Shown here: piece by piece, positions 19,301-30,352 of the stretch
Numbering within the stretch: position 1 is the stretch's first letter
Layout: each line of letters begins with the position of its first letter
Assembly: GCA_021287185.1 (NCBI GenBank)
Contig: JAJTAZ010000011.1
Location: 62,001-126,000 of the forward strand
Origin: Burkholderiales bacterium
GTDB lineage: Bacteria; Pseudomonadota; Gammaproteobacteria; Burkholderiales; Burkholderiaceae
Length of the DNA: 64,000 nt
Reading direction: 5' to 3'
Position numbers and translations under genes: made by a program
The notes under the pieces: generated by a model
Seen by the model: only the letters and a program-made list of their open reading frames with translations
Told to the model about the DNA's origin: nothing
The model's database searches: none

Positions 19301-20212
19301 TCACTGAATAGATGTCCCAATGCGCGATAGATGTGAGAAATTCATCCACACAAAATAGGCTTTGCCGACGATGTTTTGCTCGGGAACAAAACCCCAATAA
19401 CGGCCATCGGTGCTGTTGTCACGGTTGTCACCCATCATCAAATACTGTCCCGCAGGCACTTTACACTCCATGCCCGTGTTGTTGGGAAAATAAGTACATG
19501 CACTGGTATTCTTACTGAACGGGTACTCACTCAAACCGTTCGGATTGATGGTTGGCTGTTTTTCAATCGTCAAAATATCGTGTGTCACCGCCCCCTCTTC
19601 CGCCGCTTTGGTCATAATGACCCCAAGAACGGGTTTATTGGTATTTGGATAAGTAGGGTACTCAGCATCTGGAATAATGCCCGATTTCGGCATTTGCTGA
19701 TAGGTTTGACCATTGACTGTCAAAACTTTGTTTTCGTAGCGCACCACATCACCAGGTACGCCCACCACGCGCTTAATATAACTTTGAGAAGGGTCAGGCG
19801 GAAACTGAAACACCACCACATCGCCTTTTTTGGGCTGGTTCATCGGCACAATCACGTCATTGGTAATCGGCATACGCAAACCGTAGGTGTATTTATTCAC
19901 GAGAATAAAATCACCGACATACAAATTCGGCAACATCGAGCCCGATGGAATGCGAAACGGTTCAACGATGAACGAACGCAAGACAAACACCAAAGCAATC
20001 ACACCAAACAGGCCTGCCGTGTACTCCAGCCAAGCAGGTCGCGCCAAAGCAGCACGCACCGCAGCATCATACCCACCTTGTCCACTGGCTTTTGCTTTGT
20101 CAAAAATTGCCTCGGCGTTTTTTTTGCGTTGTGGTGCAAAATAAAATTTGTCCGCCAACCAAGCCACACCCGTGACCAAAAACAACACCGTCAATAACAT
20201 TCCAAACCACAT
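19301..20212 (-). CDS. lepB: Signal peptidase I
   Basis: LepB removes signal peptides from exported preproteins at the periplasmic face of the inner membrane. There are two N-terminal transmembrane segments (1-20 and about 63-80). The catalytic Ser92 sits in IPSGSMLP and the general base Lys147 in SYIKRVVG; GDNRDNSTDGRYWGFVP is box E. Length 303, in the range for betaproteobacteria. Followed 10 bp later by rnc. Its usual upstream partner lepA is separated from it by an MFS gene here. Confidence 0.97.
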   Translation of the reverse strand: MWFGMLLTVLFLVTGVAWLADKFYFAPQRKKNAEAIFDKAKASGQGGYDAAVRAALARPAWLEYTAGLFGVIALVFVLRSFIVEPFRIPSGSMLPNLYVGDFILVNKYTYGLRMPITNDVIVPMNQPKKGDVVVFQFPPDPSQSYIKRVVGVPGDVVRYENKVLTVNGQTYQQMPKSGIIPDAEYPTYPNTNKPVLGVIMTKAAEEGAVTHDILTIEKQPTINPNGLSEYPFSKNTSACTYFPNNTGMECKVPAGQYLMMGDNRDNSTDGRYWGFVPEQNIVGKAYFVWMNFSHLSRIGTSIQ

Positions 20213-20241
20213 AAATCATTCCTTTAACGTTCTAAACCTTA

Positions 20242-21432
20242 TCAGCACTGTTCAATATGCTCGTATGCCAGTTGAGACACATACAACGCGACCAGCAGAG
20301 CCACAATCGCACTCAATAAAAATGTCGCGGATGCACCCCATGTGTACCACACCCAACCTGCAAGCGAACTTGCTAATAAAGTAGCGATACTTTGAAACCC
20401 AGTAAATGCACCAATCGCCGTAGCGGTGTGGGATTTCTCACAAATATTGCTAATCCACGCTTTAGACACACCTTCGGTCGCTGCCGCATAAATACCATAC
20501 AGTAAAAACAATACCACAAACGCCACCCAAGTATGTGCAAATGCCATACCAAAATACACCACAGCAAATAACATCAAACCGATGACCAGCACTGTTTTCA
20601 TACCCAATTTATCCGCTAAACCACCCAAAGGGTAAGCAAACAACGCATAAACTAAATTATAAAAGATATATACGCCGATGACCGAACTGTCACTCAAGCC
20701 CGTTTCTTTAATTTTCAGTAATAAAAACACATCCGAACTGTTGACCAAAGTGAACAGCAACAAACCAGCAACCAAACGTCGATACGCCACCGAACTCTCG
20801 CGCCAATAACTCATAAAGGCAAACAACTTAACGGAAGGCATGGGCACATTTGATGCCGTGTATTTTTTTTCACGAATCAAAAAGGTCAACGCAATTGCCA
20901 CCACCCCAGGTATAAATGCCAAATAAAACAAGGTCTTGTAATCATTTGGTCGGTACAACAAATAAATCAAAGCCAGCAAGGGCCCAACCACCGCACCCAA
21001 AGTATCGAGCGCACGGTGAAAACCAAACACCCGCCCTTTGGTCTGTGGTGTCGCCTCATCGGACAGCAGGGCATCACGCGCACCCGTTCGCACACCTTTG
21101 CCTATACGGTCAATGCTGCGTGCAAAAAACACCCACAACGGATAGACCCACATCGCCATCATTGGTTTAGAAATCGCTGAGAGCGCGTAGCCAAGTTGAA
21201 CAAAAGGCAAACGCCTGCCCGATATGTCGGAGCGTTTACCAAAGTACCCCTTACTCAAGCCCGCAATGGCCTCAGCAAAGCCCTCCAAAATCCCAATCAA
21301 CAGAATTGAAAAGCCAATATGCTTTAAATAAATTGGCATCACGGGATACAACATCTCGCTGGCCACATCTGTAAATAGACTAACCAAAGAGAGGATGAAT
21401 ATATTGCGCGTGATGATTTTTTTTAGGGACAT
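20242..21432 (-). CDS. Major facilitator superfamily transporter
   Basis: A 396-residue protein with about twelve hydrophobic segments. The first is preceded by SLFTDVASEMLYPVMPIYL, and the cytoplasmic loop after TM2 reads GYFGKRSDISGRR, a variant of the MFS signature GxxaDrxGRr. RSIDRIGKGVRTGARDALLSDE between TM4 and TM5 is characteristic of a subgroup of predicted efflux or sugar-like MFS permeases. The substrate cannot be inferred. Start at ATG 21432 rather than GTG 21438. It lies between lepA and lepB, which are normally adjacent, 29 bp upstream of lepB, so it may be co-transcribed with lepB-rnc-era. Confidence 0.9.
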   Translation of the reverse strand: MSLKKIITRNIFILSLVSLFTDVASEMLYPVMPIYLKHIGFSILLIGILEGFAEAIAGLSKGYFGKRSDISGRRLPFVQLGYALSAISKPMMAMWVYPLWVFFARSIDRIGKGVRTGARDALLSDEATPQTKGRVFGFHRALDTLGAVVGPLLALIYLLYRPNDYKTLFYLAFIPGVVAIALTFLIREKKYTASNVPMPSVKLFAFMSYWRESSVAYRRLVAGLLLFTLVNSSDVFLLLKIKETGLSDSSVIGVYIFYNLVYALFAYPLGGLADKLGMKTVLVIGLMLFAVVYFGMAFAHTWVAFVVLFLLYGIYAAATEGVSKAWISNICEKSHTATAIGAFTGFQSIATLLASSLAGWVWYTWGASATFLLSAIVALLVALYVSQLAYEHIEQC

Positions 21433-21529
21433 GAACACTTAGCAATAAATGATGTGGTAAAGCGACGGGGTATATTGTTCATAAAACATTGTAATTATCA
21501 TGTAACGAGGTGGTACAAAACCTCTGTCA

Positions 21530-23332
21530 TCAATCATCCACACGCAAAATCGCCAAAAACGCTTCCTGCGGCACTTCAACCGAGCCGACCTGTTTCATGC
21601 GTTTTTTACCTGCTTTTTGCTTTTCCAACAGTTTTTTCTTACGTGTGATGTCGCCGCCATAGCATTTTGCCAATACGTTTTTGCGCATGGCTTTGACGTT
21701 TTCACGTGCAATGATATTCGCACCAATCGCGGCTTGAATCGCCACATCATACATCTGCCGCGGAATCAATTCGCGCATTTTCGCCGCCACCGCACGCCCA
21801 CGAAACGCGGCGTTCGAGCGGTGTACAATGAGCGCGAGCGCATCGACTTTTTCGGAATTAATCAAAATATCCACCTTGACCACATCGGCAGCGCGGTATT
21901 CTTTGAACTCATAATCCATCGAGGCATAGCCACGCGAAGTGGATTTGAGTTTGTCAAAAAAGTCCATCACCACTTCTGCCATCGGAATGTCATAAGTCAG
22001 TTTGACCTGACGGCTGTGGTAGTGCATCGCCATTTGTACGCCACGTTTTTGCGTACACAAGGTCATCACACTGCCGACATACTCAGAAGGCATGAATAGA
22101 TTGACCGTCACAATCGGCTCACGAATTTCGCTAATCCGCGAGGGGTCGGGCATCTTGGACGGGTTCTCAACAGGAATCACCGTGCCATCGCGCATCTCGA
22201 CTTCATAGACCACCGATGGTGCGGTGGTAATCAAGTCCATGTCAAATTCGCGCTCCAAACGCTCTTGCACAATCTCCATGTGCAATAAACCCAAGAAACC
22301 GCAGCGAAAGCCAAAACCCAATGCTTGCGAGACTTCAGGCTCATAGTGCAACGAGGCATCGTTCAATTTTAATTTTTCGAGCGAATCACGCAAGGCTTCA
22401 TACTCGGACGAGTCCACAGGATACAAACCTGCAAACACCTGCGGCTGGATTTCCTTAAACCCAGGCAAGGCTTGAGCGGCTGCGGGCTTGTTTTGCGTCG
22501 CCACGTGGGTAATCGTATCGCCGACTTTCGCGGCGGACAATTCTTTAATCCCAGTGATGATAAAACCCACCTGACCTGCGGACAATTGCGGCAAATTTTT
22601 CGATTTGGGCGTAAACACACCCAAATGCTCCACGCCATGTTGCGCACCCGTGGCCATCATTTGAATTTTATCGCGTTGTTTGAGCGTGCCATTGACCACA
22701 CGCACCAGCATCACCACGCCGACATAGTTGTCAAACCATGAGTCAATAATCAACGCTTGCAAAGGCGCGTCAGGGTCGCCTTTTGGCGGTGGCACACGCT
22801 CAATCAGTCGTTCCAATACTTCTTCGACACCCTGCCCTGTTTTGGCCGAACACAGCACCGCGTCAGAAGCCTCAATCCCAATCACATCTTCGATTTCCAT
22901 AATCGCGTTGGCAGGTTCAGCGGCGGGCAAATCAATTTTATTCAAGACAGGAACCACCTCAACACCCAGTTCAATCGCGGTGTAGCAGTTCGCCACGGTC
23001 TGCGCTTCCACACCTTGTGAGGCATCAACCACCAACAGCGCACCTTCACACGCCGACAACGAGCGCGACACTTCATACGAAAAATCCACATGACCTGGGG
23101 TGTCAATCAAGTTCAGATTATATGTTTCGCCGTTTTTTGCTTTGTAGGTCAACGCAGCAGTCTGAGCCTTAATCGTAATCCCGCGCTCACGCTCAATGTC
23201 CATTGAATCGAGTACCTGTGACTCCATTTCGCGCGAAGACAAACCACCACACATGTGAATGATGCGATCAGCGAGTGTGGACTTGCCATGGTCAATGTGG
23301 GCAATAATGGAAAAGTTACGGATGTTTTTCAT
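21530..23332 (-). CDS. lepA: Elongation factor 4 (LepA), ribosome-associated GTPase
   Basis: LepA/EF4 is a translational GTPase that acts on stalled or back-translocating ribosomes and in initiation. G1 [14 protein letters not shown], switch I with [26 protein letters not shown]3 DTPGHVDF, G4 NKIDLPAA and G5 SAKTG are all present. The C-terminal domain has [22 protein letters not shown], and the end [23 protein letters not shown] is diagnostic. Length 600, normal. The upstream region of 126 bp holds no other gene. Confidence 0.98.
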   Translation of the reverse strand: MKNIRNFSIIAHIDHGKSTLADRIIHMCGGLSSREMESQVLDSMDIERERGITIKAQTAALTYKAKNGETYNLNLIDTPGHVDFSYEVSRSLSACEGALLVVDASQGVEAQTVANCYTAIELGVEVVPVLNKIDLPAAEPANAIMEIEDVIGIEASDAVLCSAKTGQGVEEVLERLIERVPPPKGDPDAPLQALIIDSWFDNYVGVVMLVRVVNGTLKQRDKIQMMATGAQHGVEHLGVFTPKSKNLPQLSAGQVGFIITGIKELSAAKVGDTITHVATQNKPAAAQALPGFKEIQPQVFAGLYPVDSSEYEALRDSLEKLKLNDASLHYEPEVSQALGFGFRCGFLGLLHMEIVQERLEREFDMDLITTAPSVVYEVEMRDGTVIPVENPSKMPDPSRISEIREPIVTVNLFMPSEYVGSVMTLCTQKRGVQMAMHYHSRQVKLTYDIPMAEVVMDFFDKLKSTSRGYASMDYEFKEYRAADVVKVDILINSEKVDALALIVHRSNAAFRGRAVAAKMRELIPRQMYDVAIQAAIGANIIARENVKAMRKNVLAKCYGGDITRKKKLLEKQKAGKKRMKQVGSVEVPQEAFLAILRVDD

Positions 23333-23458
23333 GGAAGTTGTTCAGTTTGAATCGGTTTTGTGTCAAATCAGATGAAGACGCAATAAAGGCGGCATTTTAC
23401 TTGAAAATGCCGCCTGTCGTGCGCGTATTATACCAGTATTCACCGCTTGCAAATAAAC

Positions 23459-24208
23459 CTAAATATCACCCAGAAACCCACCTCGTCGGAAAGTCAGTAC
23501 CAAGGTATCGCGACAACCGTATTCGTCAATGGGTTGTATCGGCGTGGACTCATGCACGACCCGCACATCATCCATCCACAGCAAAGACCATGGTTCGGTC
23601 AAAGTGAATCGCTCGCCATGCGTGCCGTGCGCGTCAAACACACGCGTCTCACCCCCTTTGATGCCATCGCGGTTGAGCAAAAACACCATCACAAAATCCA
23701 CCCCATCGCGATGCGCGCCCTCAGGCGTGGGGCGACCAATGCCATCGGTGGTGTCGATGCGAAATTGATGGGCTTCTATATACCACGCGTCATCATGAAC
23801 TGGGCTTACTTCGGAACACAACTGCGCGGTAGCGCGCAACAATTGTTGCCACACTGCGCTTGTATTTACATGTGGGCTAATGGGTTGAAACCAACGGTGC
23901 ATACCACCATGCAGGGCGTTGTATTGAACGGGTTGAAAATGCGCCCGATGAGCCACTTGAGTCAACTCACCCCGACGCACCACGAAACAAGCGTGGCGGC
24001 GCAAGCGATAACGCCCACCATCTTTGAGATAAGCATCTCGAGCCAAATGATTCCAACTGTCGTTTAATTGACTCAGATCCAACCCTTGTTCGTTCAATCC
24101 CAGCACTTGATTGACGCCCGCTCGAGACAAAACACCAAAGCCCAATTGTCGCATGGTCGCGATAATGTCTTGAGGCGGTGTGATGGGTGGCGGAATGAGT
24201 TCTAACAT
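23459..24208 (-). CDS. 2OG-Fe(II) dioxygenase family protein
   Basis: A 249-residue protein matching the 2OG-Fe dioxygenase family that includes free amino acid hydroxylases such as isoleucine dioxygenase (family-level inference). The facial triad can be read as His166 and Asp168 in GAHRDGVDFV plus His219 in DVRVVHESTPI. The 2-oxoglutarate-binding Arg is likely in CRDTLVLTFRR (233 or 241). Upstream are RYRLRRHACFVV and QFRIDTTDGIGRPTPEGAHRDG, also conserved in the family. It is a single gene between lepA and groES with no pathway neighbours, so the substrate is unknown. Confidence 0.85.
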   Translation of the reverse strand: MLELIPPPITPPQDIIATMRQLGFGVLSRAGVNQVLGLNEQGLDLSQLNDSWNHLARDAYLKDGGRYRLRRHACFVVRRGELTQVAHRAHFQPVQYNALHGGMHRWFQPISPHVNTSAVWQQLLRATAQLCSEVSPVHDDAWYIEAHQFRIDTTDGIGRPTPEGAHRDGVDFVMVFLLNRDGIKGGETRVFDAHGTHGERFTLTEPWSLLWMDDVRVVHESTPIQPIDEYGCRDTLVLTFRRGGFLGDI

Positions 24209-24334
24209 GAAAACCTTATTTATAAAAATAGTGTGCAGACCATTGTACCGATTTGTCTGTTAAAAACAAACAGACGCTTGCGTGTAAAGTGACCACCCAA
24301 AACCCAAAAATTTGTAAAAATTTTCTTTTGAGCC

Positions 24335-24365
24335 CTTGAAAAACATCTTTCGCCATCAATATTAG
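24335..24365 (+). promoter_or_regulatory. Candidate groESL promoter
   Basis: TTGAAA (24336-24341) and TATTAG (24360-24365), spaced 18 bp, form a plausible housekeeping promoter whose -10 runs into the CIRCE element. The same CCCTTGAA also resembles a heat-shock sigma -35, but the CGCCAT that could serve as its -10 is only 10 bp away, so a sigma-32 promoter is not well supported. Confidence 0.5.
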
Positions 24366-24388
24366 CAGTCTAAGCGGAAGAGTGCTAA
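24362..24388 (+). promoter_or_regulatory. CIRCE element (HrcA operator)
   Basis: TTAGCAGTC (24362-24370), a 9-nt spacer, then GAGTGCTAA (24380-24388). This matches the CIRCE consensus TTAGCACTC-N9-GAGTGCTAA with one mismatch. It lies about 65 bp before groES, indicating repression by HrcA. Confidence 0.92.
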
Positions 24389-24452
24389 AATACACTCCGC
24401 AGGTTTTATATGAAAATTTGTTTGATTATCATTATATTAAAGGAGTTTATCC

Positions 24453-24743
24453 ATGAATATTCGTCCATTACACGACCGTGTGATTGTAAAACGCGTTGAA
24501 GCCGAACGCACCACTGCTTCTGGCATCGTCATTCCAGACAGTGCGACTGAAAAACCCGATCAAGGTGAAGTCTTGGCAGTCGGCCCCGGTAAGCGCAATG
24601 ATCAAGGCGTTCAAGTCGCTTTGGATGTCAAAGTGGGTGACCGTGTATTGTTCGGTAAATACGCAGGTCAAACTGTCAAAGTAGATGGTGATGAAGTTCT
24701 CGTGATGCGCGAAGAAGACATCATGGGCGTGATTCAAGCCTAA
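24453..24743 (+). CDS. groES: Co-chaperonin GroES
   Basis: GroES caps the GroEL folding chamber. The 96-residue sequence starts [16 protein letters not shown], has the mobile loop [20 protein letters not shown], and ends [18 protein letters not shown] precedes the ATG at normal spacing. It is the first gene of groES-groEL (75-bp gap) and is controlled by the CIRCE operator upstream. Confidence 0.99.
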   Translation: MNIRPLHDRVIVKRVEAERTTASGIVIPDSATEKPDQGEVLAVGPGKRNDQGVQVALDVKVGDRVLFGKYAGQTVKVDGDEVLVMREEDIMGVIQA

Positions 24744-24794
24744 ACAGGTCACAATATCGAATATTTGAACCCATTTGATTATCAACACAATTAA

Positions 24795-26462
<1,668 letters not shown>

Positions 26463-26484
26463 TCAAGTCACCATGTGACCCAAC

Positions 26485-26515
26485 AAAAACCCCTGCAGTG
26501 ATGCAGGGGTTTTTA
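26485..26515 (+). terminator. Intrinsic terminator after groEL
   Basis: A perfect stem AAACCCCTGCA / TGCAGGGGTTT with a four-base loop ends in TTTTTATT, 23 bp after the groEL stop. Confidence 0.92.
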
Positions 26516-26568
26516 TTGCTTTGGAATTATCTTATGATTTCCAAGTGCTTCGAATTGATTGCTCAAAC

Positions 26569-26597
26569 AAAAGCCCTTCGCAAACGGAGGGTTTTTG
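26569..26597. terminator. Second hairpin, possibly bidirectional terminator
   Basis: CCCTTCG and CGGAGGG pair with one mismatch around a short loop, followed on the plus strand by TTTTTGTC and on the minus strand by CTTTTG. It may terminate the minus-strand livJ-like gene that ends at 26689. Confidence 0.55.
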
Positions 26598-26688
26598 TCA
26601 TTTTTGTCATTCGATATGAGTAAGGAAACAGGAAACAGCCCAAACCAGTCTGCGTAAACGGTACAGGTTATCCCGTGTTTCCATGAAT

Positions 26689-27873
26689 TTATTTCAAGAT
26701 TTCAACTACTTTGAATGCCTTGTTTTTCAGTTCCAAAATAGCGATTTCTGCATTCAAGCGTTCGCCATTGGGCTCGAAGGCAATCATGCCTGTCAAACCT
26801 TGATATTTCACTTTGGGTAAAGCCGCTGCGATTTTCAGCGAATCGTGTGGCGCACCTGCCAATTTAATGGCTTCAGCCACCACATAAACCGCATCGTAGG
26901 ACAAAGGCGCGTAGGCTTGCACCACTTGACCTTGGAAGTGTTTGTCATAGTTGGCTTTAAATGCCGCACCCCCCGCCATGGTGTCCAAAGGCACGCTGGT
27001 CGAAGAGCAAATCGCGCCTTCACCCGCATCGCCCGCCAGTTTGATGTAGTTGTCGGTACAGGCTGTGTCTGGCATCAGCAAAACCGCATCAATGCCCAAT
27101 TCGCGTGCTTGTTTGCTTAAAATCGCACCCGTGTCATCGTAGCCACCCCACATGATGCCGTCCGCACCCGCAGCTTTTACCTTGGTCAAAATGGCTTTGA
27201 AATCAACGGTTTTATCCGTGGCTGATTCACGCAAAGTCACATCCATGCCCAATTCTTTGGCTTTTTTTTCAACCTGATCACCCAAGCCTTTGCCGTATGC
27301 AGTGGCATCGTCCAACACCGCCAGTTTTTTCACCCCCTTGTTGTGGGCAAACTTCGCCAATGCAGGCCCTTGGATACCATCGTGCGCATCCATGCGGAAA
27401 ATCGAGGTCGAACCATCAGAGAGCTTTGGTGCTTTGAGGGTCACATCGGGATTGGTGCTCACGGTGAGAGAGGCGAGGTTACCCCGTGCATAAATCGGAT
27501 TGGCAACCATGGTCACACCCGAATTGTAGTGCCCAACCACAGCCACAATGCTTTTGTCATCCACAATTTTTTGCGCCACGGTTGCGCCTGTTTTTGGATC
27601 GGCTTGGTCATCCTCTGGAACCAATTCAAGGGTATATTTTTTACCCGCCACGTCAATACCGCCTTTGGCATTGATTTCATCCACAGCCAACTGCGCGCCA
27701 TTGGCGAAGTCTTTGCCCGCTGCGGCCTGTCCACCCGACAGTGGACTGCCACTGGCGATGCGAATCACCGAGTCTTTCGCCCCCGACGCGCCGCCACCTG
27801 ATTTTGAACACGCAGATAACCCGACCACTGCTGCAGTTGCCAAAATTGCAGCAACCCATTGTTTTTTCATCAT
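26689..27873 (-). CDS. Branched-chain amino acid ABC transporter substrate-binding protein (LivJ/LivK-like)
   Basis: A periplasmic ligand-binding lipoprotein for leucine, isoleucine, valine or related substrates. The N-terminus MMKKQWVAAILATAAVVGLSAC is a lipoprotein signal with Cys22. The mature protein has RIASGSPLSGGQAAAGKDFANGAQLAV, AVVGHYNSGVTMVANPIY and FRMDAHDGIQGPALAKF, the Leu/Ile/Val-binding fold. AAGGAG lies six bases before the ATG. No permease or ATPase genes are adjacent, so it must share components encoded elsewhere. 394 residues, slightly longer than E. coli LivJ. Confidence 0.94.
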   Translation of the reverse strand: MMKKQWVAAILATAAVVGLSACSKSGGGASGAKDSVIRIASGSPLSGGQAAAGKDFANGAQLAVDEINAKGGIDVAGKKYTLELVPEDDQADPKTGATVAQKIVDDKSIVAVVGHYNSGVTMVANPIYARGNLASLTVSTNPDVTLKAPKLSDGSTSIFRMDAHDGIQGPALAKFAHNKGVKKLAVLDDATAYGKGLGDQVEKKAKELGMDVTLRESATDKTVDFKAILTKVKAAGADGIMWGGYDDTGAILSKQARELGIDAVLLMPDTACTDNYIKLAGDAGEGAICSSTSVPLDTMAGGAAFKANYDKHFQGQVVQAYAPLSYDAVYVVAEAIKLAGAPHDSLKIAAALPKVKYQGLTGMIAFEPNGERLNAEIAILELKNKAFKVVEILK

Positions 27874-28021
27874 TTTTTGCTCCTTAAAGTGAATACAACT
27901 GTTTTGTTTTACTTTTTTACCACATCCAACTCGGTCAGTCTAATCACTCCTGATTGGCTGAACAAGTACCACTCTAACACACCTGTGGTCACCGCTCAAA
28001 GTGATGATGCACCCGCTGTTT

Positions 28022-28264
28022 TTACTTGGGTGGTTCAATGTCTTTAAGCATATCGGCGCGTTTTTGCGGATTTTGGGGATTGCCAAAAACCAGCAATAAT
28101 CCGAGAATGAAAATTATCCCCAAAGTCAAAATCCACACAGGAACCCAACGCGACACAAACCACAGCACCGTACCCGCTATCAGCCACAGCACGATTTGCA
28201 AAGCACCAAAAGTGAAAAATGATTTCAATAGCGCACGCACACTCGATTCAGATTGCAAACTCAT
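28022..28264 (-). CDS. Small membrane protein of unknown function
   Basis: An 80-residue protein not recognised as a named family. It has two hydrophobic segments (about 15-38 and 43-60) separated by SRWVP, a short N-terminal cytoplasmic tail and a charged C-terminus NPQKRADMLKDIEPPK. A good AAGGAGA lies before the ATG. It follows dnaQ by 18 bp on the same strand and probably shares its transcript. Confidence 0.75.
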   Translation of the reverse strand: MSLQSESSVRALLKSFFTFGALQIVLWLIAGTVLWFVSRWVPVWILTLGIIFILGLLLVFGNPQNPQKRADMLKDIEPPK

Positions 28265-28282
28265 TTTGTACTTCTCCTTGAA

Positions 28283-29005
28283 TTACGTGGTTGGTGACTG
28301 ATTGTCGCCACTGGCTTGCGTCATCCACACCACGCCATCTTTGCATTTTTTCGCCATTTGCTCAAGGTAAGCCACGTGCGCCAAGACATCCGCATCATCC
28401 AGAGCAATGTTCGCAAGTTGCAAACTGCCGATATCAACGCTGTATTCTGAACCCGCAGCCACAGGTGCATGAATATCCATCGACAGGGTTTCTTGGCCAC
28501 GGGTCATCGCCAAATACACTTCCGCCAATATTTCCGCATCCAGCAGCGCACCATGTAAAGTGCGGTGCGCATTGTTCACGCCAAGACGTTCACACAGCGC
28601 ATCCAAGTTGTTGCGTTTACCTGGAAACATTTGTTTGGCCATTGCCAAGGTGTCCTCAACCACGCAAATGCTCTGCATATCGGGTAAATTGAGCGCGGCC
28701 AGCTCGGCATTGATGAATTTGGTATCAAATGGAGCGTTGTGTATCAGCACCGTCGCACCGTCAATAAAATCAAGGAAATTTTGTGCAATGTTTTTAAACA
28801 AGGGTTTGTCGCTCAAAAATTCTGTGGTCAATCCATGTACGTTCAACGCACCCTCGTCTGAGTCTCGCTCAGGGTTTAGATAGTGGTGAAAATGTGTGCC
28901 TGTCAGTTGACGGTCTATCATTTCCACCGCACCGATTTCGACCAGTTTGTGACCCTGATTGGGATCCAAACCCGTGGTTTCGGTATCCAATATGATGTAT
29001 CGCAT
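28283..29005 (-). CDS. dnaQ: DNA polymerase III epsilon subunit, 3-prime to 5-prime proofreading exonuclease
   Basis: Epsilon proofreads for the replicative polymerase. ExoI is ILDTETTGLDP (Asp7, Glu9), ExoII LIHNAPFDTKFINAEL, ExoIII HRTLHGALLDAEILAEVYL. Length 240, normal. Only two bases separate it from the rnhA stop, and AAGGA precedes the ATG, so rnhA-dnaQ is an operon. In E. coli rnhA and dnaQ are also neighbours, but divergent. Confidence 0.97.
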   Translation of the reverse strand: MRYIILDTETTGLDPNQGHKLVEIGAVEMIDRQLTGTHFHHYLNPERDSDEGALNVHGLTTEFLSDKPLFKNIAQNFLDFIDGATVLIHNAPFDTKFINAELAALNLPDMQSICVVEDTLAMAKQMFPGKRNNLDALCERLGVNNAHRTLHGALLDAEILAEVYLAMTRGQETLSMDIHAPVAAGSEYSVDIGSLQLANIALDDADVLAHVAYLEQMAKKCKDGVVWMTQASGDNQSPTT

Positions 29006-29007
29006 GT

Positions 29008-29466
29008 TTATCCTTGTTCCGCTTGAATTTGGGCAACCCCTTTGTTGGCCAGCTCATCAGCCCGTTCATTGTCTGCGTGCCCCGCATGACCTTTGACCCA
29101 ATGCCAATTCAAATCATGCGCGTGCAACAAAGCATCCAAATCTTTCCATAAATCATCGTTTTTGACAGGACTTTTACTCGCGGTTTTCCAACCACGCGCT
29201 TTCCAATTCTCCAGCCATTCGGTCACGCCCTGTTGCACATACTTTGAGTCGGTGTATACATCAACGTGGCTGCGCTTTTTTAATGCACGCAAACCTTCAA
29301 TCACGGCCGTCAACTCCATGCGATTATTGGTGGTATGTGCTTGGCCACCGAACAACTCTTTTTCGTGCGCGCCGTAGCGCAGCAGCGCGCCCCAACCACC
29401 GACCCCAGGATTGCCTTTACACGCACCATCGGTGTACAACTCTACTTTTTTAGAAACTACGCTCAT
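29008..29466 (-). CDS. rnhA: Ribonuclease HI
   Basis: RNase HI degrades RNA in RNA-DNA hybrids such as R-loops and Okazaki primers. The catalytic carboxylates are Asp13 ([11 protein letters not shown]), Glu51 ([10 protein letters not shown]), Asp73 (YTDSKYV) and Asp137 (NERADELA); His127 is in VKGHAGH. 152 residues, standard. It sits between a YafS-like methyltransferase gene (9-bp gap) and dnaQ (2-bp gap). Confidence 0.98.
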   Translation of the reverse strand: MSVVSKKVELYTDGACKGNPGVGGWGALLRYGAHEKELFGGQAHTTNNRMELTAVIEGLRALKKRSHVDVYTDSKYVQQGVTEWLENWKARGWKTASKSPVKNDDLWKDLDALLHAHDLNWHWVKGHAGHADNERADELANKGVAQIQAEQG

Positions 29467-29475
29467 CTTGTTATT

Positions 29476-30294
29476 CTATTCGTCTGCACTCATTTGTGCG
29501 TTGGTTTGTATGCTGGGTGTCGCCACTTGCGCCACCCATTTTTTGTTCGATTTTTTCTCGTTAATCAAGCCAACCAAAGTCGGCGAATACACGCGTTTGA
29601 CCACCATCAAGGCGTACACCGCGCCTGCAAAGCCCCACCATCGGTCACCAGCGTCTTCCATCCAACGCCAACGTGTTTGCCAATGCTCGGTTTTAACAAA
29701 GGGTGCATAACAGCCATATGCGCCGCGTACCACATCACAATTGAGCAATTCAATCCAGTCCTTAATGCGTCCAATCTGAATCGGTGGATGCGGCAAACTG
29801 GGGTAAAAACCAAAGGAATGAACACCACCTGCACGCCACGCACAGTATTTGGCCTGCGCCCCCCACACACTCAGTGGGTTAAAGCCCAATATCACCATAC
29901 GCCCTTCGGCACGCAATACCCGATAGGCTTCGCGCAAAACACCATGCGGGTCAGGATGCTCGTCCAGAGTATGGGGCAGCACCACCAAATCAATGCTGTC
30001 ACTGGCAAAAGGCAACACCGCAAAATCAGGTACCTCCAAGTTGCGAACCTCATCGGCATCGGGTGAACTGGCATGACCACTGCCCTGCCCCTGTTCAAGC
30101 GCGTAGCGTTCCGAGCAGCGATTGTCTCGCAAGCACGCGATTCGAGCATGGTGCCCCAATTGAATGGCATAATAACCAAATACGTCGCCAACCCATTGCC
30201 GAATCAATTGCGATTCCCATTGTGTCACATATTGCCCCGCGACACTGTCCCAAGGATTGAGATTGACTGACTCAGAGGACTGGTTTGAATTCAT
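29476..30294 (-). CDS. YafS-like class I SAM-dependent methyltransferase family protein
   Basis: A 272-residue protein in the gloB-yafS-rnhA-dnaQ neighbourhood. The post-I part of a methyltransferase fold is clear: LPFASDSIDLVVLPHTLDEHPDPHGVLREAYRVLRAEGRMVILGFNP. The first SAM-binding motif is degenerate: where GxGxG is expected the sequence reads LGHHARIACLRDNRCSERYAL. That weak motif I is typical of YafS-type proteins, so the methyl transfer activity is unproven. Upstream it is divergent from gloB with a 58-bp gap. Confidence 0.85.
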   Translation of the reverse strand: MNSNQSSESVNLNPWDSVAGQYVTQWESQLIRQWVGDVFGYYAIQLGHHARIACLRDNRCSERYALEQGQGSGHASSPDADEVRNLEVPDFAVLPFASDSIDLVVLPHTLDEHPDPHGVLREAYRVLRAEGRMVILGFNPLSVWGAQAKYCAWRAGGVHSFGFYPSLPHPPIQIGRIKDWIELLNCDVVRGAYGCYAPFVKTEHWQTRWRWMEDAGDRWWGFAGAVYALMVVKRVYSPTLVGLINEKKSNKKWVAQVATPSIQTNAQMSADE

Positions 30295-30352
30295 GGCAAA
30301 GACCGTGAGGATGTTAATTATTCATGTTTGACTAAATAAGGACGCTCTGACC

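Noticed and set aside
24335-24358. Sigma-32 promoter for groES from CCCTTGAA and CGCCAT
   Set aside because: The spacing is only 10 bp; sigma-32 promoters need about 13-15. The CIRCE element is the better-supported control.
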